Part shown: positions 1 through 7,973 of the stretch, one piece after another | Numbering within the stretch: the stretch's first letter is position 1 | Layout of the letters: each line of letters begins with the position of its first letter | Assembly (NCBI GenBank): GCA_016870115.1 | Contig: VGCH01000026.1 | Span: forward strand, 1-42,723 | DNA from: Alphaproteobacteria bacterium | GTDB lineage: Bacteria; Pseudomonadota; Alphaproteobacteria; Reyranellales; Reyranellaceae | Direction of reading: 5' to 3' | Length of the DNA: 42,723 bases | Position numbers and translations under genes: made by a program | Notes under the pieces: model-generated | What the model saw: only the letters and a program-made list of their open reading frames with translations | Told to the model about the DNA's origin: nothing | The model's database searches: none

Positions 1-114
1 TCGCCGCATGGCCGGCTGCGCTACGCCGATCGGCTTCGCCGGCCACGCTCCAACTAGCGCAACGGCCAACTCTGAACTAGCATTTCATCTGGACCACTCG
101 ATGGGGACCGATCA
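1..114 (-). mobile_element. Partial terminus of an IS21-type insertion sequence (window-edge fragment)
   Basis: Read on the minus strand, this segment begins TGATCGGTCCCCATCGAGTG and continues with a GTGGTCCAG...AAATGCTAGTTCAG stretch. TGGACCAC-type motifs like this are typical of IS21-family ends, whose inner terminal repeats carry them. The serralysin reading frame stops exactly where this sequence starts, and the TGA stop is supplied by the putative IS end. No transposase is visible because the element would continue leftwards out of the window. Family assignment is from memory of the motif, so it is moderate at best. Confidence 0.45.
9..45. repeat. Inverted repeat with nested palindrome inside the IS end
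   Basis: TGGCCGGC (9-16) pairs with GCCGGCCA (38-45), and the loop contains a second perfect palindrome, GCCGATCGGC (25-34). This could form a GC-rich hairpin near the end of the putative insertion sequence, possibly a transcription stop for its last gene. There is no T-run to make it a clear intrinsic terminator. Confidence 0.55.
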
Positions 115-585
115 GGCGTAGGCGGTCGGCGGCTGGGCGGAGTTGGCGATCTGGATGTCGGCGCTGTTGACCAGCCCGGGCGTGCTCGCGACCTCGGTGA
201 TGCCGAGATTGATGAACGAGGCAAACGAGCCGTACTTGAAGAAGGTCGGCCCCGAGAGGCCGCCGCCCAGGATGTCGCGGGCCGCGTTGGCCTGGTGGGT
301 GGTCGCGGCCACAAAGCCGTTGTTCACGGCGGGCTCGCTGTAGCCTCCTGCGTAGTTGGCGGTGGACGTAGGGAACGCGTAGGTGACCGGGCCATCCCAC
401 TGCACGCCGGCCTGGAGGCCCGTGATGTAGCTGTCCGCCGAGACGCCGGAAAACGCTCCGTTCGCCTCCTGCGGGCCATGGCTCGAGCCGGCGCCGGTCG
501 TGGCGGCAAACGCACCCTCGGCGGAGACGGTCCAGCTCCCCAGACCGACGCCACCGCAGAACGAACAATCGCAAAGGGCGACCAT
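112..585 (-). pseudogene. Truncated serralysin-type (peptidase M10) metalloprotease, N-terminal fragment
   Basis: The roughly 157-residue product resembles the N-terminal part of the catalytic domain of secreted serralysins. It has the WDGPVTYAFPTS strand, the central VAATTHQANAARDIL helix, and the NLGITEV...ADIQIANSAQPPTAYA stretch that normally precedes the active site. The reading frame then stops. The zinc motif HExxHxxGxxH and the C-terminal calcium-binding RTX repeats are absent, so it cannot be an active protease. The break coincides with the IS21-like terminus, which supplies the TGA. The start at 585 gives a cysteine-rich beginning (MVALCDCSFC) with a GCAAGG purine stretch upstream; an ATG at 621 is also open. 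It is divergent from the acyl-CoA ligase at 684. Confidence 0.6.
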
Positions 586-683
586 GCGGGCACCTTGCCG
601 GGCCAGGCCGGACCCGGTCAATCGCCTCCGAAGCGGTCCGGGCGCGCTTGCCTCCGGGGCCGTCCCCCGGCGAGGATCGGTCC

Positions 684-2237
684 ATGAACATTGCCCATCT
701 GCTGCTCGGCGCCGCCCGGGCCCATGGCGAGCGGCCGGCGCTGGCGCGCGGCGCGGGCTCGCATTCGACCTACCGCGATTTCTGGCGGCAGGTCGCGGTC
801 ATGAGCACCCACCTCAAGCACCGATTTGGCCTCAAGCCGGGCGAGCGGGTGGCGCTCGCCATGACCAATGGCGTCGAGGCGCTGGAGGCGATGTATGCAG
901 TCTGGCACGCGGGCCTCGTCGCGGTGCCGATCAACGCCAAGCTGCATCCCCGCGAATTCGCCTACATTCTGGAGCACTCCGGTGCGCGGCTTTGCGTGGT
1001 GACGCCCGATCTCGCCACGACCATCGCCGAGGCCGCGGCGGGCCTGAAGGCGCTGGTCGAGATCGTGGAGACCGGAACGCGGAGCTGGACCTTCATGGGC
1101 AATGGCGACCCCTCGGCCCTGGTCGAGCGGGCGCCGGAGGATCTCGCCTGGCTGTTCTACACCTCGGGTACCACGGGGCGGCCCAAGGGCGCGATGCTCA
1201 CGCACCGTAACCTTCTTGCAATGACACTGAACTATTTCGCCGACATCGACCGGCCGGCGCCGGGCGGCTCGATCCTCCATGCCGCGCCGGTGAGCCACGG
1301 CTCGGGCTTGTGGAACTTCCCGCTCCTGCGCGCTGGCGCGGTGCAGGTGTTTCCCGAGAGCGGCAAGTATGACGTGGCCGAAAGCGTCGAGCTGATGAAC
1401 CGCTGGGGCGATTGCTCGATCTTCCTCGCGCCGACCATGGTGAAGCGGCTGGTCGAGCATCCGGCGGTCGCGGAGCTGCGGCCCGGTGCGCTGCGGCTGA
1501 TCACCTATGGCGGCGCGCCGATGTATGTGAGCGACCTCAAGCGGGCGCTCGGCACGCTCGGCAATGTGCTGGTGCAGCTCTACGGGCAGGGCGAGAGCCC
1601 GATGACGATCACGCATCTGAGCCGCGAGGAGCATGCGCGGCGCGATCATCCGCGCTGGGAGGCGCGGCTCGCCTCGGCCGGCCTGCCCGACAGTTGCGTC
1701 GAGGTTCGGGTGGTCGACGAGAGCGGCCGGCCGATGCCGGTCGGCGAGCCGGGCGAGATTGTGGTGGCGGGCGATACGGTGATGGCGGGCTATCTCGAAA
1801 ATCCCGACGCCACAAGGCGCTCGCTGCGCGGCCGCTGGCTGTGGACCGGCGATGTCGGAGCGTTCGACGCCGACGGGTTCCTGACGCTAATGGATCGTTC
1901 CAAGGACATGATCATCTCGGGCGGCTCCAACATCTATCCGCGCGAGATCGAGGATGTGCTGAACCTGCACGAGGGCGTCGCCGAATGCTCGGTGGTCGGC
2001 CGCCCCCATCCCGAATGGGGCGAGGAGGCGGTGGCGTTCGTGGTGCGCCGCGGCGGCGCGACGGTCGGGCCGGCCGAGCTCGACGCGCTTTGCCTCGCCC
2101 ATATCGCGCGCTTCAAGCGACCCAAGGATTATCGCTTCGTCGAGGCGTTGCCGAAGAACAATTACGGCAAGATCCTGAAGACCGATCTGCGCACGCAGCT
2201 CGCCGATGCTCCGCGCGCGCCGGGAGAGGCCGACTGA
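684..2237 (+). CDS. AMP-dependent acyl-CoA synthetase/ligase
   Basis: A 517-residue member of the ANL adenylating superfamily, which activates a carboxylate as an acyl-AMP and transfers it to CoA. The P-loop-like signature YTSGTTGRPKG lies at 159-169, the A5-type YGQGES at 300-305, the A7 motif WTGDVG around 387-392, and the hinge/A8 region DRSKDMIISGGSNIYPREIE around 404-423. The catalytic lysine is K496 in NNYGKILK. The start at 684 has a GAGGAT site just upstream and matches the family's usual N-terminus. The acyl substrate cannot be read from sequence; the medium/long-chain or aryl fatty-acid-CoA ligase type is most likely. A dienelactone-hydrolase-family gene follows after about 90 bases, so co-transcription is possible. 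Confidence 0.9.
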   Translation: MNIAHLLLGAARAHGERPALARGAGSHSTYRDFWRQVAVMSTHLKHRFGLKPGERVALAMTNGVEALEAMYAVWHAGLVAVPINAKLHPREFAYILEHSGARLCVVTPDLATTIAEAAAGLKALVEIVETGTRSWTFMGNGDPSALVERAPEDLAWLFYTSGTTGRPKGAMLTHRNLLAMTLNYFADIDRPAPGGSILHAAPVSHGSGLWNFPLLRAGAVQVFPESGKYDVAESVELMNRWGDCSIFLAPTMVKRLVEHPAVAELRPGALRLITYGGAPMYVSDLKRALGTLGNVLVQLYGQGESPMTITHLSREEHARRDHPRWEARLASAGLPDSCVEVRVVDESGRPMPVGEPGEIVVAGDTVMAGYLENPDATRRSLRGRWLWTGDVGAFDADGFLTLMDRSKDMIISGGSNIYPREIEDVLNLHEGVAECSVVGRPHPEWGEEAVAFVVRRGGATVGPAELDALCLAHIARFKRPKDYRFVEALPKNNYGKILKTDLRTQLADAPRAPGEAD

Positions 2238-2328
2238 GGGGCGGCGGGCGGTTCGCTTCCGCCCAAACGATGTCGTTGCCATTCCCGGGGGAGTGCGCGA
2301 GGAGTCATATATGGAAAGGGAGACCAGC

Positions 2329-2985
2329 ATGGGCATGATCGATTTCAAGCGGCCGGATGGGTCGAGCTGTCGCGGCTATCTCGCGGAAGCGGGGCGGGGC
2401 AAGCCGGGGATCGTGGTGATCCAGGAATGGTGGGGTCTGAACGACCAGATCTGCGGCGTCGCCGACCGATTCGCCCGCGCCGGCTACAACGCGCTGGCGC
2501 CCGATCTCTACAAGGGCCGCGTGACCCAGACGCCGGACGAGGCCAACCATCTGATGAGCGGCCTCGATTTCGTCGGCGCATCGGACCAGGACATCGCGGG
2601 CGCCGTGAAGCACCTCGCCGCGATCAGCCGCAAGGTCGGTGTGATGGGCTTCTGCATGGGCGGCGCGCTCACCATCGCCGCTTGCGCGCGCGTGCCGGGC
2701 ATTGCCGCCGGCGTGCCCTTCTATGGCATTCCGCCCGGCCAACTCGCCGATCCGGCCAAGATCGCGGTGCCGCTGCAGGGCCACTTCGCCAACCAGGATG
2801 ACTGGTGCACGCCCGCGGCCGTCGATGGCCTCGAGAAGGCGATGAAGGCGGCCGGCCGCAGCCCGGAGGTCCATCGCTACGACGCCGCCCACGCCTTCGC
2901 CAACGAGCGCAGCGCCGCCTACCATCTCGCCTCGGCCAACGCGGCGTGGGAGCGCATGCTCGGCTTCCTCGGCAAGCACCTCTGA
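2329..2985 (+). CDS. Dienelactone hydrolase family protein
   Basis: A 218-residue alpha/beta hydrolase of the carboxymethylenebutenolidase type, cytoplasmic, cleaving lactone or ester bonds. It has the cysteine nucleophile elbow GFCMGG (C109), an acid candidate in NQDDW (D157/D158) and the catalytic histidine in DAAHAF (H188). An EWWGLN motif near residue 33 is typical of this family. The start at 2329 has an AAAGGGAG ribosome site 6-7 bases upstream. A second ATG at 2311, with GGAG in front, would add six residues. The natural substrate is unknown; classical members act on dienelactone in chlorocatechol breakdown, but most homologues are of undefined specificity. The next gene, an MFS exporter, overlaps its 3' end. 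Confidence 0.88.
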   Translation: MGMIDFKRPDGSSCRGYLAEAGRGKPGIVVIQEWWGLNDQICGVADRFARAGYNALAPDLYKGRVTQTPDEANHLMSGLDFVGASDQDIAGAVKHLAAISRKVGVMGFCMGGALTIAACARVPGIAAGVPFYGIPPGQLADPAKIAVPLQGHFANQDDWCTPAAVDGLEKAMKAAGRSPEVHRYDAAHAFANERSAAYHLASANAAWERMLGFLGKHL

Positions 2986-4343
2986 GCGCCGCGCGTCGGC
3001 CGCTGGCGCTCGCGATCGTCGGACTGGGTGCGGCGCTCGCGCCGCTCGACATCGCGGTCAACATCGCGTTGCCCGCGATCGTCGCGCGCTTCGGGCTCGC
3101 GCTCGACGAGGTGCAGTGGATCGTCGTCTGCTACGTGCTGGTCTATGGCTCGTTGATGCTGGTGTGCGGGCGGCTGGGCGATGTCTTCGGCCATCGCCGC
3201 GTCTTCCGCGCCGGTCTCGCCGTCTCGGCCGTCGCCTGTGCCGCCTGCGCGGCGGCACCGGACTGGCCGTTCTTCCTGTGGGCGCGCGCGCTGCAGGGCG
3301 TGGGCACGGCGCTGTCGCTCGCCTGCGCGCCGGCGCTCGCCACCGAGCTCTATCCGCCGGCCGAGCGCACCCGGGCGCTGGGCGCATTCGCCGCCATGCA
3401 GGCCGGCGCGGCGACCGCCGGGCCATTGCTGGGTGGGGCCGTCCTGGCGCTATGGGATTGGAGCGCGGTCTACTGGATGCGTGTGCCGTTGGCGCTGGCC
3501 GTGCTGGCAGGCACGAGTCTCCTGCCGAGTCCGCGCCGTACCGATCGCCCGTTCGATGCGCGCGGCGCGGCGCTCCTGGCGGCGGCGACGGCGACACTCT
3601 TGCTGGCGTTCGTGCTGGTGCAGCGGCCCGCCATGCCGGCCCTGGCGGCAATGGGCATGTTCGTCGCCTCGGCGGTGCTCCTCGTCTGGTTCGTGGCGCA
3701 CGCGCGGGACCGCGCCGATCCGATCCTGCGGCCTGGCCTCTTCGCCGACCTGCGATTTGCCCTGCCCAACGTGATGAATGTCGCCGCGCATCTCACGGGC
3801 TTTGCGATCCTGCTGCTGACGCCATTCTATCTCCTGCAGGTGCTGGGCCTGTCGCCGGTCGCGGGCGGCCTCATGCTGGCGCTGGCGCCGTTCGCCTCGA
3901 CGCTGGCGGCACCGCTCGCCGCGCGGGCCGCGCCCCATGTGGGTCGCCGGCCGCTGGCCGCCGGCGGGATCGCGGTCATGGGACTGGCACTTCTGGGGCT
4001 GGCGACGGGCACGGCGGCGACGCCGGTGGCCCTGGTGGCCGCACTTCTGGTCCTGCACGGACTCGGCAGTGGTGTTCTGGCCCTCGCCTATACCGACATC
4101 GTGACCGCGACCCTGCCGGCGGCGGATCGCGGTGTCGCCGGAAGCCTGTCGCTCCTCACGCGGACGCTTGGCATCGTGGGCGGTGCGGCGGCGCTCACGA
4201 CCTTGCATCGGCTTGGCGCCGACGGCGTGACCGTCGACGGATTCCTCGCGGGCTATCGCTTCGCCTTTCTCGCGGGTGGCGCGGGCCTGCTCGGGCTGCT
4301 GGCGCTCAGCGCGCTCCGGCCCTCGTTGTGGCGCGGCGACTGA
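2946..4343 (+). CDS. MFS transporter, DHA2 (EmrB/QacA-like) family
   Basis: An integral inner-membrane protein of about 465 residues, made almost wholly of hydrophobic helices and consistent with the 14-span drug:H+ antiporter family 2. Typical motifs are LDIAVNIALPAI in helix 1, WIVVCYVLVYGSLMLVCGRLGDVFGHRR (helix 2 and motif A loop, given here only by its key residues G-R-L-G-D) and the motif C-like GPLLGG. There is no ATG between the upstream stop and the first membrane helix. GTG at 2946, inside the end of the hydrolase gene (40-base overlap), is the best conventional start. This implies translational coupling. The substrate is unknown; export of a small organic compound or toxic intermediate is the family expectation. 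Confidence 0.82.
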   Translation: MGAHARLPRQAPLSAARRPLALAIVGLGAALAPLDIAVNIALPAIVARFGLALDEVQWIVVCYVLVYGSLMLVCGRLGDVFGHRRVFRAGLAVSAVACAACAAAPDWPFFLWARALQGVGTALSLACAPALATELYPPAERTRALGAFAAMQAGAATAGPLLGGAVLALWDWSAVYWMRVPLALAVLAGTSLLPSPRRTDRPFDARGAALLAAATATLLLAFVLVQRPAMPALAAMGMFVASAVLLVWFVAHARDRADPILRPGLFADLRFALPNVMNVAAHLTGFAILLLTPFYLLQVLGLSPVAGGLMLALAPFASTLAAPLAARAAPHVGRRPLAAGGIAVMGLALLGLATGTAATPVALVAALLVLHGLGSGVLALAYTDIVTATLPAADRGVAGSLSLLTRTLGIVGGAAALTTLHRLGADGVTVDGFLAGYRFAFLAGGAGLLGLLALSALRPSLWRGD

Positions 4344-4349
4344 GGATGC

Positions 4350-5306
4350 TCACTGCACCTTGATGTTGCCCGCGCGGATCACATCGCCGAAGGCCTTCGT
4401 CTCCTCGGCGATGCGAGTCTTGAATTCGGCGCTGTTGAGGTACGTGACGCGCGCGCCGCCATTGTGCAGCCGCTCGATGACGGTCTTGTCCGTCAGCGCC
4501 TGCGCGATCGCGCGATCGAACCTCGCGATCGCCGCCGCCGGAGTGCCCGTGGGCGCCACGATGCCGAACCAGGAATCGCCGCCGTTCTTGCCGTAACCCT
4601 GCTCGCGCAGTGTCGCGATCTCGGGGAAGTCGGGGTGCCGCACATCGGCCAGCATCGCGAGCCCGCGCACCTTGCCCGCCTTGATGTGTGGCAACGTCGT
4701 CTGGTCGAACTGCAACTGCACCTCGCCCGCGACCAGTGCATTGGTGGCCGGCGCGCTGCCGCGGTAGGGCACATGCGTCAGCTTGATGCCCGCCTCCAGC
4801 GACAGGAGCTCGCCGAACAGATGGGTGATGGTGGCAAGCCCGGCCGAGCCGAAGTTGAGCTTGCCCGGATTGGCCTTGGCGTAGGCGATCAGCTCCGGCA
4901 GCGTCTGCGCGGGCACCGACGGGTGCATGGCAAGCGCGCCCCAAGAAGTGGAGAGGCGCGAGACCGGCACAAAGTCCTTCTCCGGATCGAACGGGATTGG
5001 CTGCAGGTGACGGGTGATGCAGAGCATGGCCGTCGTCACGGTCAGGAAGGTGTGGCCGTCGACCGGCTGGTTCTTCACGTGCTCTGCACCGATCATGCCC
5101 GAGGCGCCGGCACGATTGTCGAACACCACGGGCTGCCCCAACAGCTGCGCGGCCTTCTCGATCACGATCCGGGTCGAAATGTCGGAGGGACCGCCGGGCG
5201 GGTAGGGGATGACCATGCGGATCGGCTTGGTCGGCCAGTCCTGCGCGACGGCGGGCAGAGCCATCGCGCTGAGCGCAAGGGCGGCGAACAGGCGGCGGAT
5301 CATCAT
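4350..5306 (-). CDS. Bug-family tripartite tricarboxylate transporter receptor (periplasmic)
   Basis: A 318-residue periplasmic solute receptor of the Bug/TctC family. A Sec signal peptide (MMIRRLFAALALSAMALPAVA) is followed by mature DWPTKPIRMVIPYPPGG, the signature beginning of Bug proteins. Other typical blocks are VVFDNRAGASGMIGAEHV and the domain-2 stretch HVPYRGSAPATNALVAGEVQ. The ATG at 5306 has a strong GGGAGGAA site, so it is preferred to the ATG at 5321. The membrane partners TctA and TctB are not nearby, as is common for the many orphan Bug receptors of environmental proteobacteria. The ligand is probably a carboxylate or other small amphipathic molecule; the sequence does not say which. 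It is divergent from the amidohydrolase at 5440. Confidence 0.93.
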   Translation of the reverse strand: MMIRRLFAALALSAMALPAVAQDWPTKPIRMVIPYPPGGPSDISTRIVIEKAAQLLGQPVVFDNRAGASGMIGAEHVKNQPVDGHTFLTVTTAMLCITRHLQPIPFDPEKDFVPVSRLSTSWGALAMHPSVPAQTLPELIAYAKANPGKLNFGSAGLATITHLFGELLSLEAGIKLTHVPYRGSAPATNALVAGEVQLQFDQTTLPHIKAGKVRGLAMLADVRHPDFPEIATLREQGYGKNGGDSWFGIVAPTGTPAAAIARFDRAIAQALTDKTVIERLHNGGARVTYLNSAEFKTRIAEETKAFGDVIRAGNIKVQ

Positions 5307-5359
5307 GACGATTCCTCCCATCTTGTTCCGATCACCATTCCACGCTGGCCCCCGACCGG

Positions 5360-5379
5360 CAACACGCCCGGGTGTGTTG
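5360..5379. promoter_or_regulatory. 20-bp near-perfect palindrome in divergent intergenic region (candidate operator)
   Basis: CAACACGCCCGGGTGTGTTG reads as an inverted repeat with 9 of 10 base pairs matching. It lies between the divergent Bug receptor (start 5306) and amidohydrolase (start 5440). Its size and position fit a dimeric repressor or activator site. No regulator gene is adjacent, so the binding protein is unknown. Confidence 0.45.
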
Positions 5380-5439
5380 GGCTCCGGCGGAACCGGTCAT
5401 GCAGTTCCCTCGGGACGGAAACACGATAGGCTGGCGGCC

Positions 5440-7080
5440 ATGAGCCCGATCACGATCTATCGCGCCCGTCGCATCGTCACGATGAACCCCGCGCAGCCCT
5501 TCGCCACCCATGTAGCGGTGCGTGACGGCCGTATCCTGGGAGCCGGCGATCTCGAGTCGCTCGCCGGGTGGGGCGCCCACACGCTGGACGACCGCTTCGC
5601 GGACAAGGTGATCCTGCCGGGCTTCGTCGAGGGTCACAGCCACGCCTTCGAGGGCGGCGTGTGGAAGTTCCCCTATGTGGGCTATTTCGACCGCACCACA
5701 CCGGAGGGCCTTCGGTCGCCGGGCCTGAAAAGCATCGAGGAGGTGGTGGTTGCCCTGCAGTCGTATGAGCGCGCGATGCCGCGCGACGGCTCGACACTGC
5801 TCGCCTGGGGCTTCGATCCGATCTACTTCGGCGGCCGGCGCATGGACCTCGCCGATCTCGATCGGGTGTCGCGCGATCGGCCGGTGGTGGTGATCCATTC
5901 CAACTTCCATGTGCTGAACGCCAATACGCCGGTCTTCGCCAAGGCCGGGATCACACGGGCGACCAACGTCCACGGCGTGGTGAAGGACGCGGCCGGCGAG
6001 CCGACCGGCGAACTGCAGGAACTGACCGCGAAGTACATGGCCTATCGCGCGGCCGGCGTGGAGCTCTCCTCCATCCTGACCGACGAGCAGGCGCTGTGGC
6101 GCTTCTCGCGCGTGGCGCAGATCGCGGGCGTCACGACGGCGACCGATCTGCACAACGATCTGCCTCCGTCCGCCGTCGACGCCTATCTGCGGGCGACGGC
6201 GCGCGAGGATTTCCCCATCCGCATCCTGCCGGCCTTCGCCGCCGCCTCGTCTCCGCCGCAGGACGCGATTCCCCGGCTGCGCGCGCTCACGGAAAAGAAC
6301 AACGACAAGTTGCGCTTCCAGCTGGTGAAGATCGTGACCGACGGCTCGATCCAGGGCCTGTCGGCGCGCATGCGCTGGCCCGGCTACTACGACGGCACGC
6401 CCAATGGCGTGTGGAACGTCGGCCCCGACGATCTCGATCGGCTGCTGCTGGCCTGGCACCGCGAGGGCTTCCAGGTCCATATCCACACCAACGGTGACGA
6501 GGCCTCGGAAGTTGCGCTGAACGCCGTCGAGCGCGTGCTCGCCGAGGCACCGCGCTGGGACCATCGCCACACGCTGCAACACGCCCAGATGGCCGATGCC
6601 GGCCAGTTCCGGCGCGCCCGCGCGCTCGGCATGTGCGTGAACCTGTTCGCCAACCACCTGTTCTACTGGGGCGACATCCATCGCGCGCGTACGCTGGGAC
6701 CGGAGCGGGCGGAGCGCATGGATGCCTGCGCCACCGCGCGCGACTGCGGCGTGCCGTTCGCCATCCATTGCGATGCGCCGGTGACGCCGATCGGGCCGCT
6801 CTTCACCGCCTGGTGCGCCGTCAATCGCCGGACTGCCTCGGGCCGCACGCTGGGCGAGGCGGAGAAGATCCCGGTCGCGGACGCGCTGCGGGCGATCACG
6901 CTGGGCGCCGCCTACACGCTGAAGCTCGACGAGGAGATCGGCAGCATCGATGTCGGCAAGCGCGCCGATTTCGCGATCCTCGATCGCGATCCGCTGGCCG
7001 TGCCGCCGATCGAATTGAAGGACGTCGGTGTGTGGGGGACGATGCTGGGCGGCCGCGTGTTCGAGGCGCCGCGGGGGTGA
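5440..7080 (+). CDS. YtcJ-type amidohydrolase (amidohydrolase 3 family)
   Basis: A 546-residue metal-dependent hydrolase. The first-strand metal ligands are in EGHSHAFEG (H66, H68). Later ligands are HIHTNGD (H347, H349), LQHAQ (H381) and the C-terminal aspartate of HCDAPV (D445), all in the order seen in the YtcJ/amidohydrolase 3 family. The C-terminal beta-sandwich ending GSIDVGKRADFAILDRDPL is also characteristic. Enzymes of this group hydrolyse C-N or C-O bonds in amides, ureas or cyclic compounds; the substrate here is unknown. The start at 5440 follows the typical short N-terminal beta region and has only a weak ribosome site. The stop overlaps the start of a CobW-type GTPase (GTGA), suggesting that the two proteins act together. 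Confidence 0.9.
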   Translation: MSPITIYRARRIVTMNPAQPFATHVAVRDGRILGAGDLESLAGWGAHTLDDRFADKVILPGFVEGHSHAFEGGVWKFPYVGYFDRTTPEGLRSPGLKSIEEVVVALQSYERAMPRDGSTLLAWGFDPIYFGGRRMDLADLDRVSRDRPVVVIHSNFHVLNANTPVFAKAGITRATNVHGVVKDAAGEPTGELQELTAKYMAYRAAGVELSSILTDEQALWRFSRVAQIAGVTTATDLHNDLPPSAVDAYLRATAREDFPIRILPAFAAASSPPQDAIPRLRALTEKNNDKLRFQLVKIVTDGSIQGLSARMRWPGYYDGTPNGVWNVGPDDLDRLLLAWHREGFQVHIHTNGDEASEVALNAVERVLAEAPRWDHRHTLQHAQMADAGQFRRARALGMCVNLFANHLFYWGDIHRARTLGPERAERMDACATARDCGVPFAIHCDAPVTPIGPLFTAWCAVNRRTASGRTLGEAEKIPVADALRAITLGAAYTLKLDEEIGSIDVGKRADFAILDRDPLAVPPIELKDVGVWGTMLGGRVFEAPRG

Positions 7081-7973
7081 GGGCGCCGATCCCCTTTACG
7101 GTGATCGGCGGATTCCTGGGCGCCGGCAAGACGACGCTGGTCAATCGCCTGCTGGCCGCGCCCGGGTCCGAGCGGATCGCGGTGCTGGTGAACGATTTCG
7201 GCGCGCTCGACATTGATGGCCGGCTGATCGCGGCGGCGGGGGGCGCGAGCGTCGCGCTCGCCAACGGGTGTCTCTGCTGCACCATCGGCGATTCGCTGAG
7301 TGCCACGCTTGTCGACTTGCTGGATGGGCCTGCGTCCTTCGACCGGATCGTGGTCGAGGCGTCGGGCGTGGCGGATCCCGCGCGCATCGCCGAGCTGGCG
7401 GCGCTGGAGCCGAGACTGGCGCGCGACGCCACGGTCGTGGTGGTCGATGCGACGGACGTCCGGCGGCGCGCCGCCGACCGCTATGTCGGCGACACGGTGC
7501 GCCGCCAGCTGGCCGCCGCCGATCTGCTCCTGCTGAACAAGGCCGATCTGGTGGCGGCCGACGCGCTCGCGGCCCTGCGGGCGTGGCTCGGCGAGATCGG
7601 TGTGACGGCGCCCGCGATCGAGTGCATCCGGGCCGCCGTGCCGGTGGCAGCTCTGTTCGGGCAGACCGTGCTGACGAATGTCAGCCTCCCGGCCCCGCAC
7701 GCCCCCGAGCGCACCTTCGCGAGCTGGAGCTACCAGTGGGCAGAGCCGGTCGACCGCGCGGCGGTGATGGCCATCCTGGACGATCTGCCCGAGGGCGTGT
7801 TGCGCGCCAAGGGGCTGGTGCGGTTCGCCGACACGCCGGAGCGCGCGACCGTCGTGCAGGTGGTCGGCCGGCGCCGCGATCTGGCGGATGGCGGCGCTTG
7901 GCGCGCCGGCGAGCGGTCGAGTTTGGTGCTGGTGGGGGTGCGCGCGGAGGGGCTCGCGACCGGCGTCAGATGA
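7077..7973 (+). CDS. CobW/COG0523 family GTP-binding protein (putative metallochaperone)
   Basis: A 298-residue G3E-family P-loop GTPase. Walker A is GFLGAGKTT (12-20), the metal-binding CxCC motif is GCLCC (C65, C67, C68), a Walker B-like VVEASG follows, and the base-recognition motif is NKAD. The C-terminal CobW_C domain begins around FASWSYQW. Characterised members deliver or insert zinc, cobalt or other metals into client enzymes using GTP hydrolysis. The start is GTG at 7077, overlapping the amidohydrolase stop in the sequence GTGA, so translation is coupled. The upstream enzyme is metal-dependent and is a natural candidate client (inference). Its end overlaps the convergent RTX gene by 8 bases. 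Confidence 0.88.
   Translation: MRAPIPFTVIGGFLGAGKTTLVNRLLAAPGSERIAVLVNDFGALDIDGRLIAAAGGASVALANGCLCCTIGDSLSATLVDLLDGPASFDRIVVEASGVADPARIAELAALEPRLARDATVVVVDATDVRRRAADRYVGDTVRRQLAAADLLLLNKADLVAADALAALRAWLGEIGVTAPAIECIRAAVPVAALFGQTVLTNVSLPAPHAPERTFASWSYQWAEPVDRAAVMAILDDLPEGVLRAKGLVRFADTPERATVVQVVGRRRDLADGGAWRAGERSSLVLVGVRAEGLATGVR

Noticed and set aside
77-691. Alternative frames continuing through the serralysin break, suggesting a simple frameshift
   Set aside because: None of the frames beyond position 112 resumes serralysin-like sequence; the DNA changes character to IS-like sequence instead.
4344-4349. Search for terminators at the convergent junctions (4344, 22128, 26075, 30049, 33265)
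   Set aside because: The gaps are 3-8 bases and contain no hairpin plus T-run.
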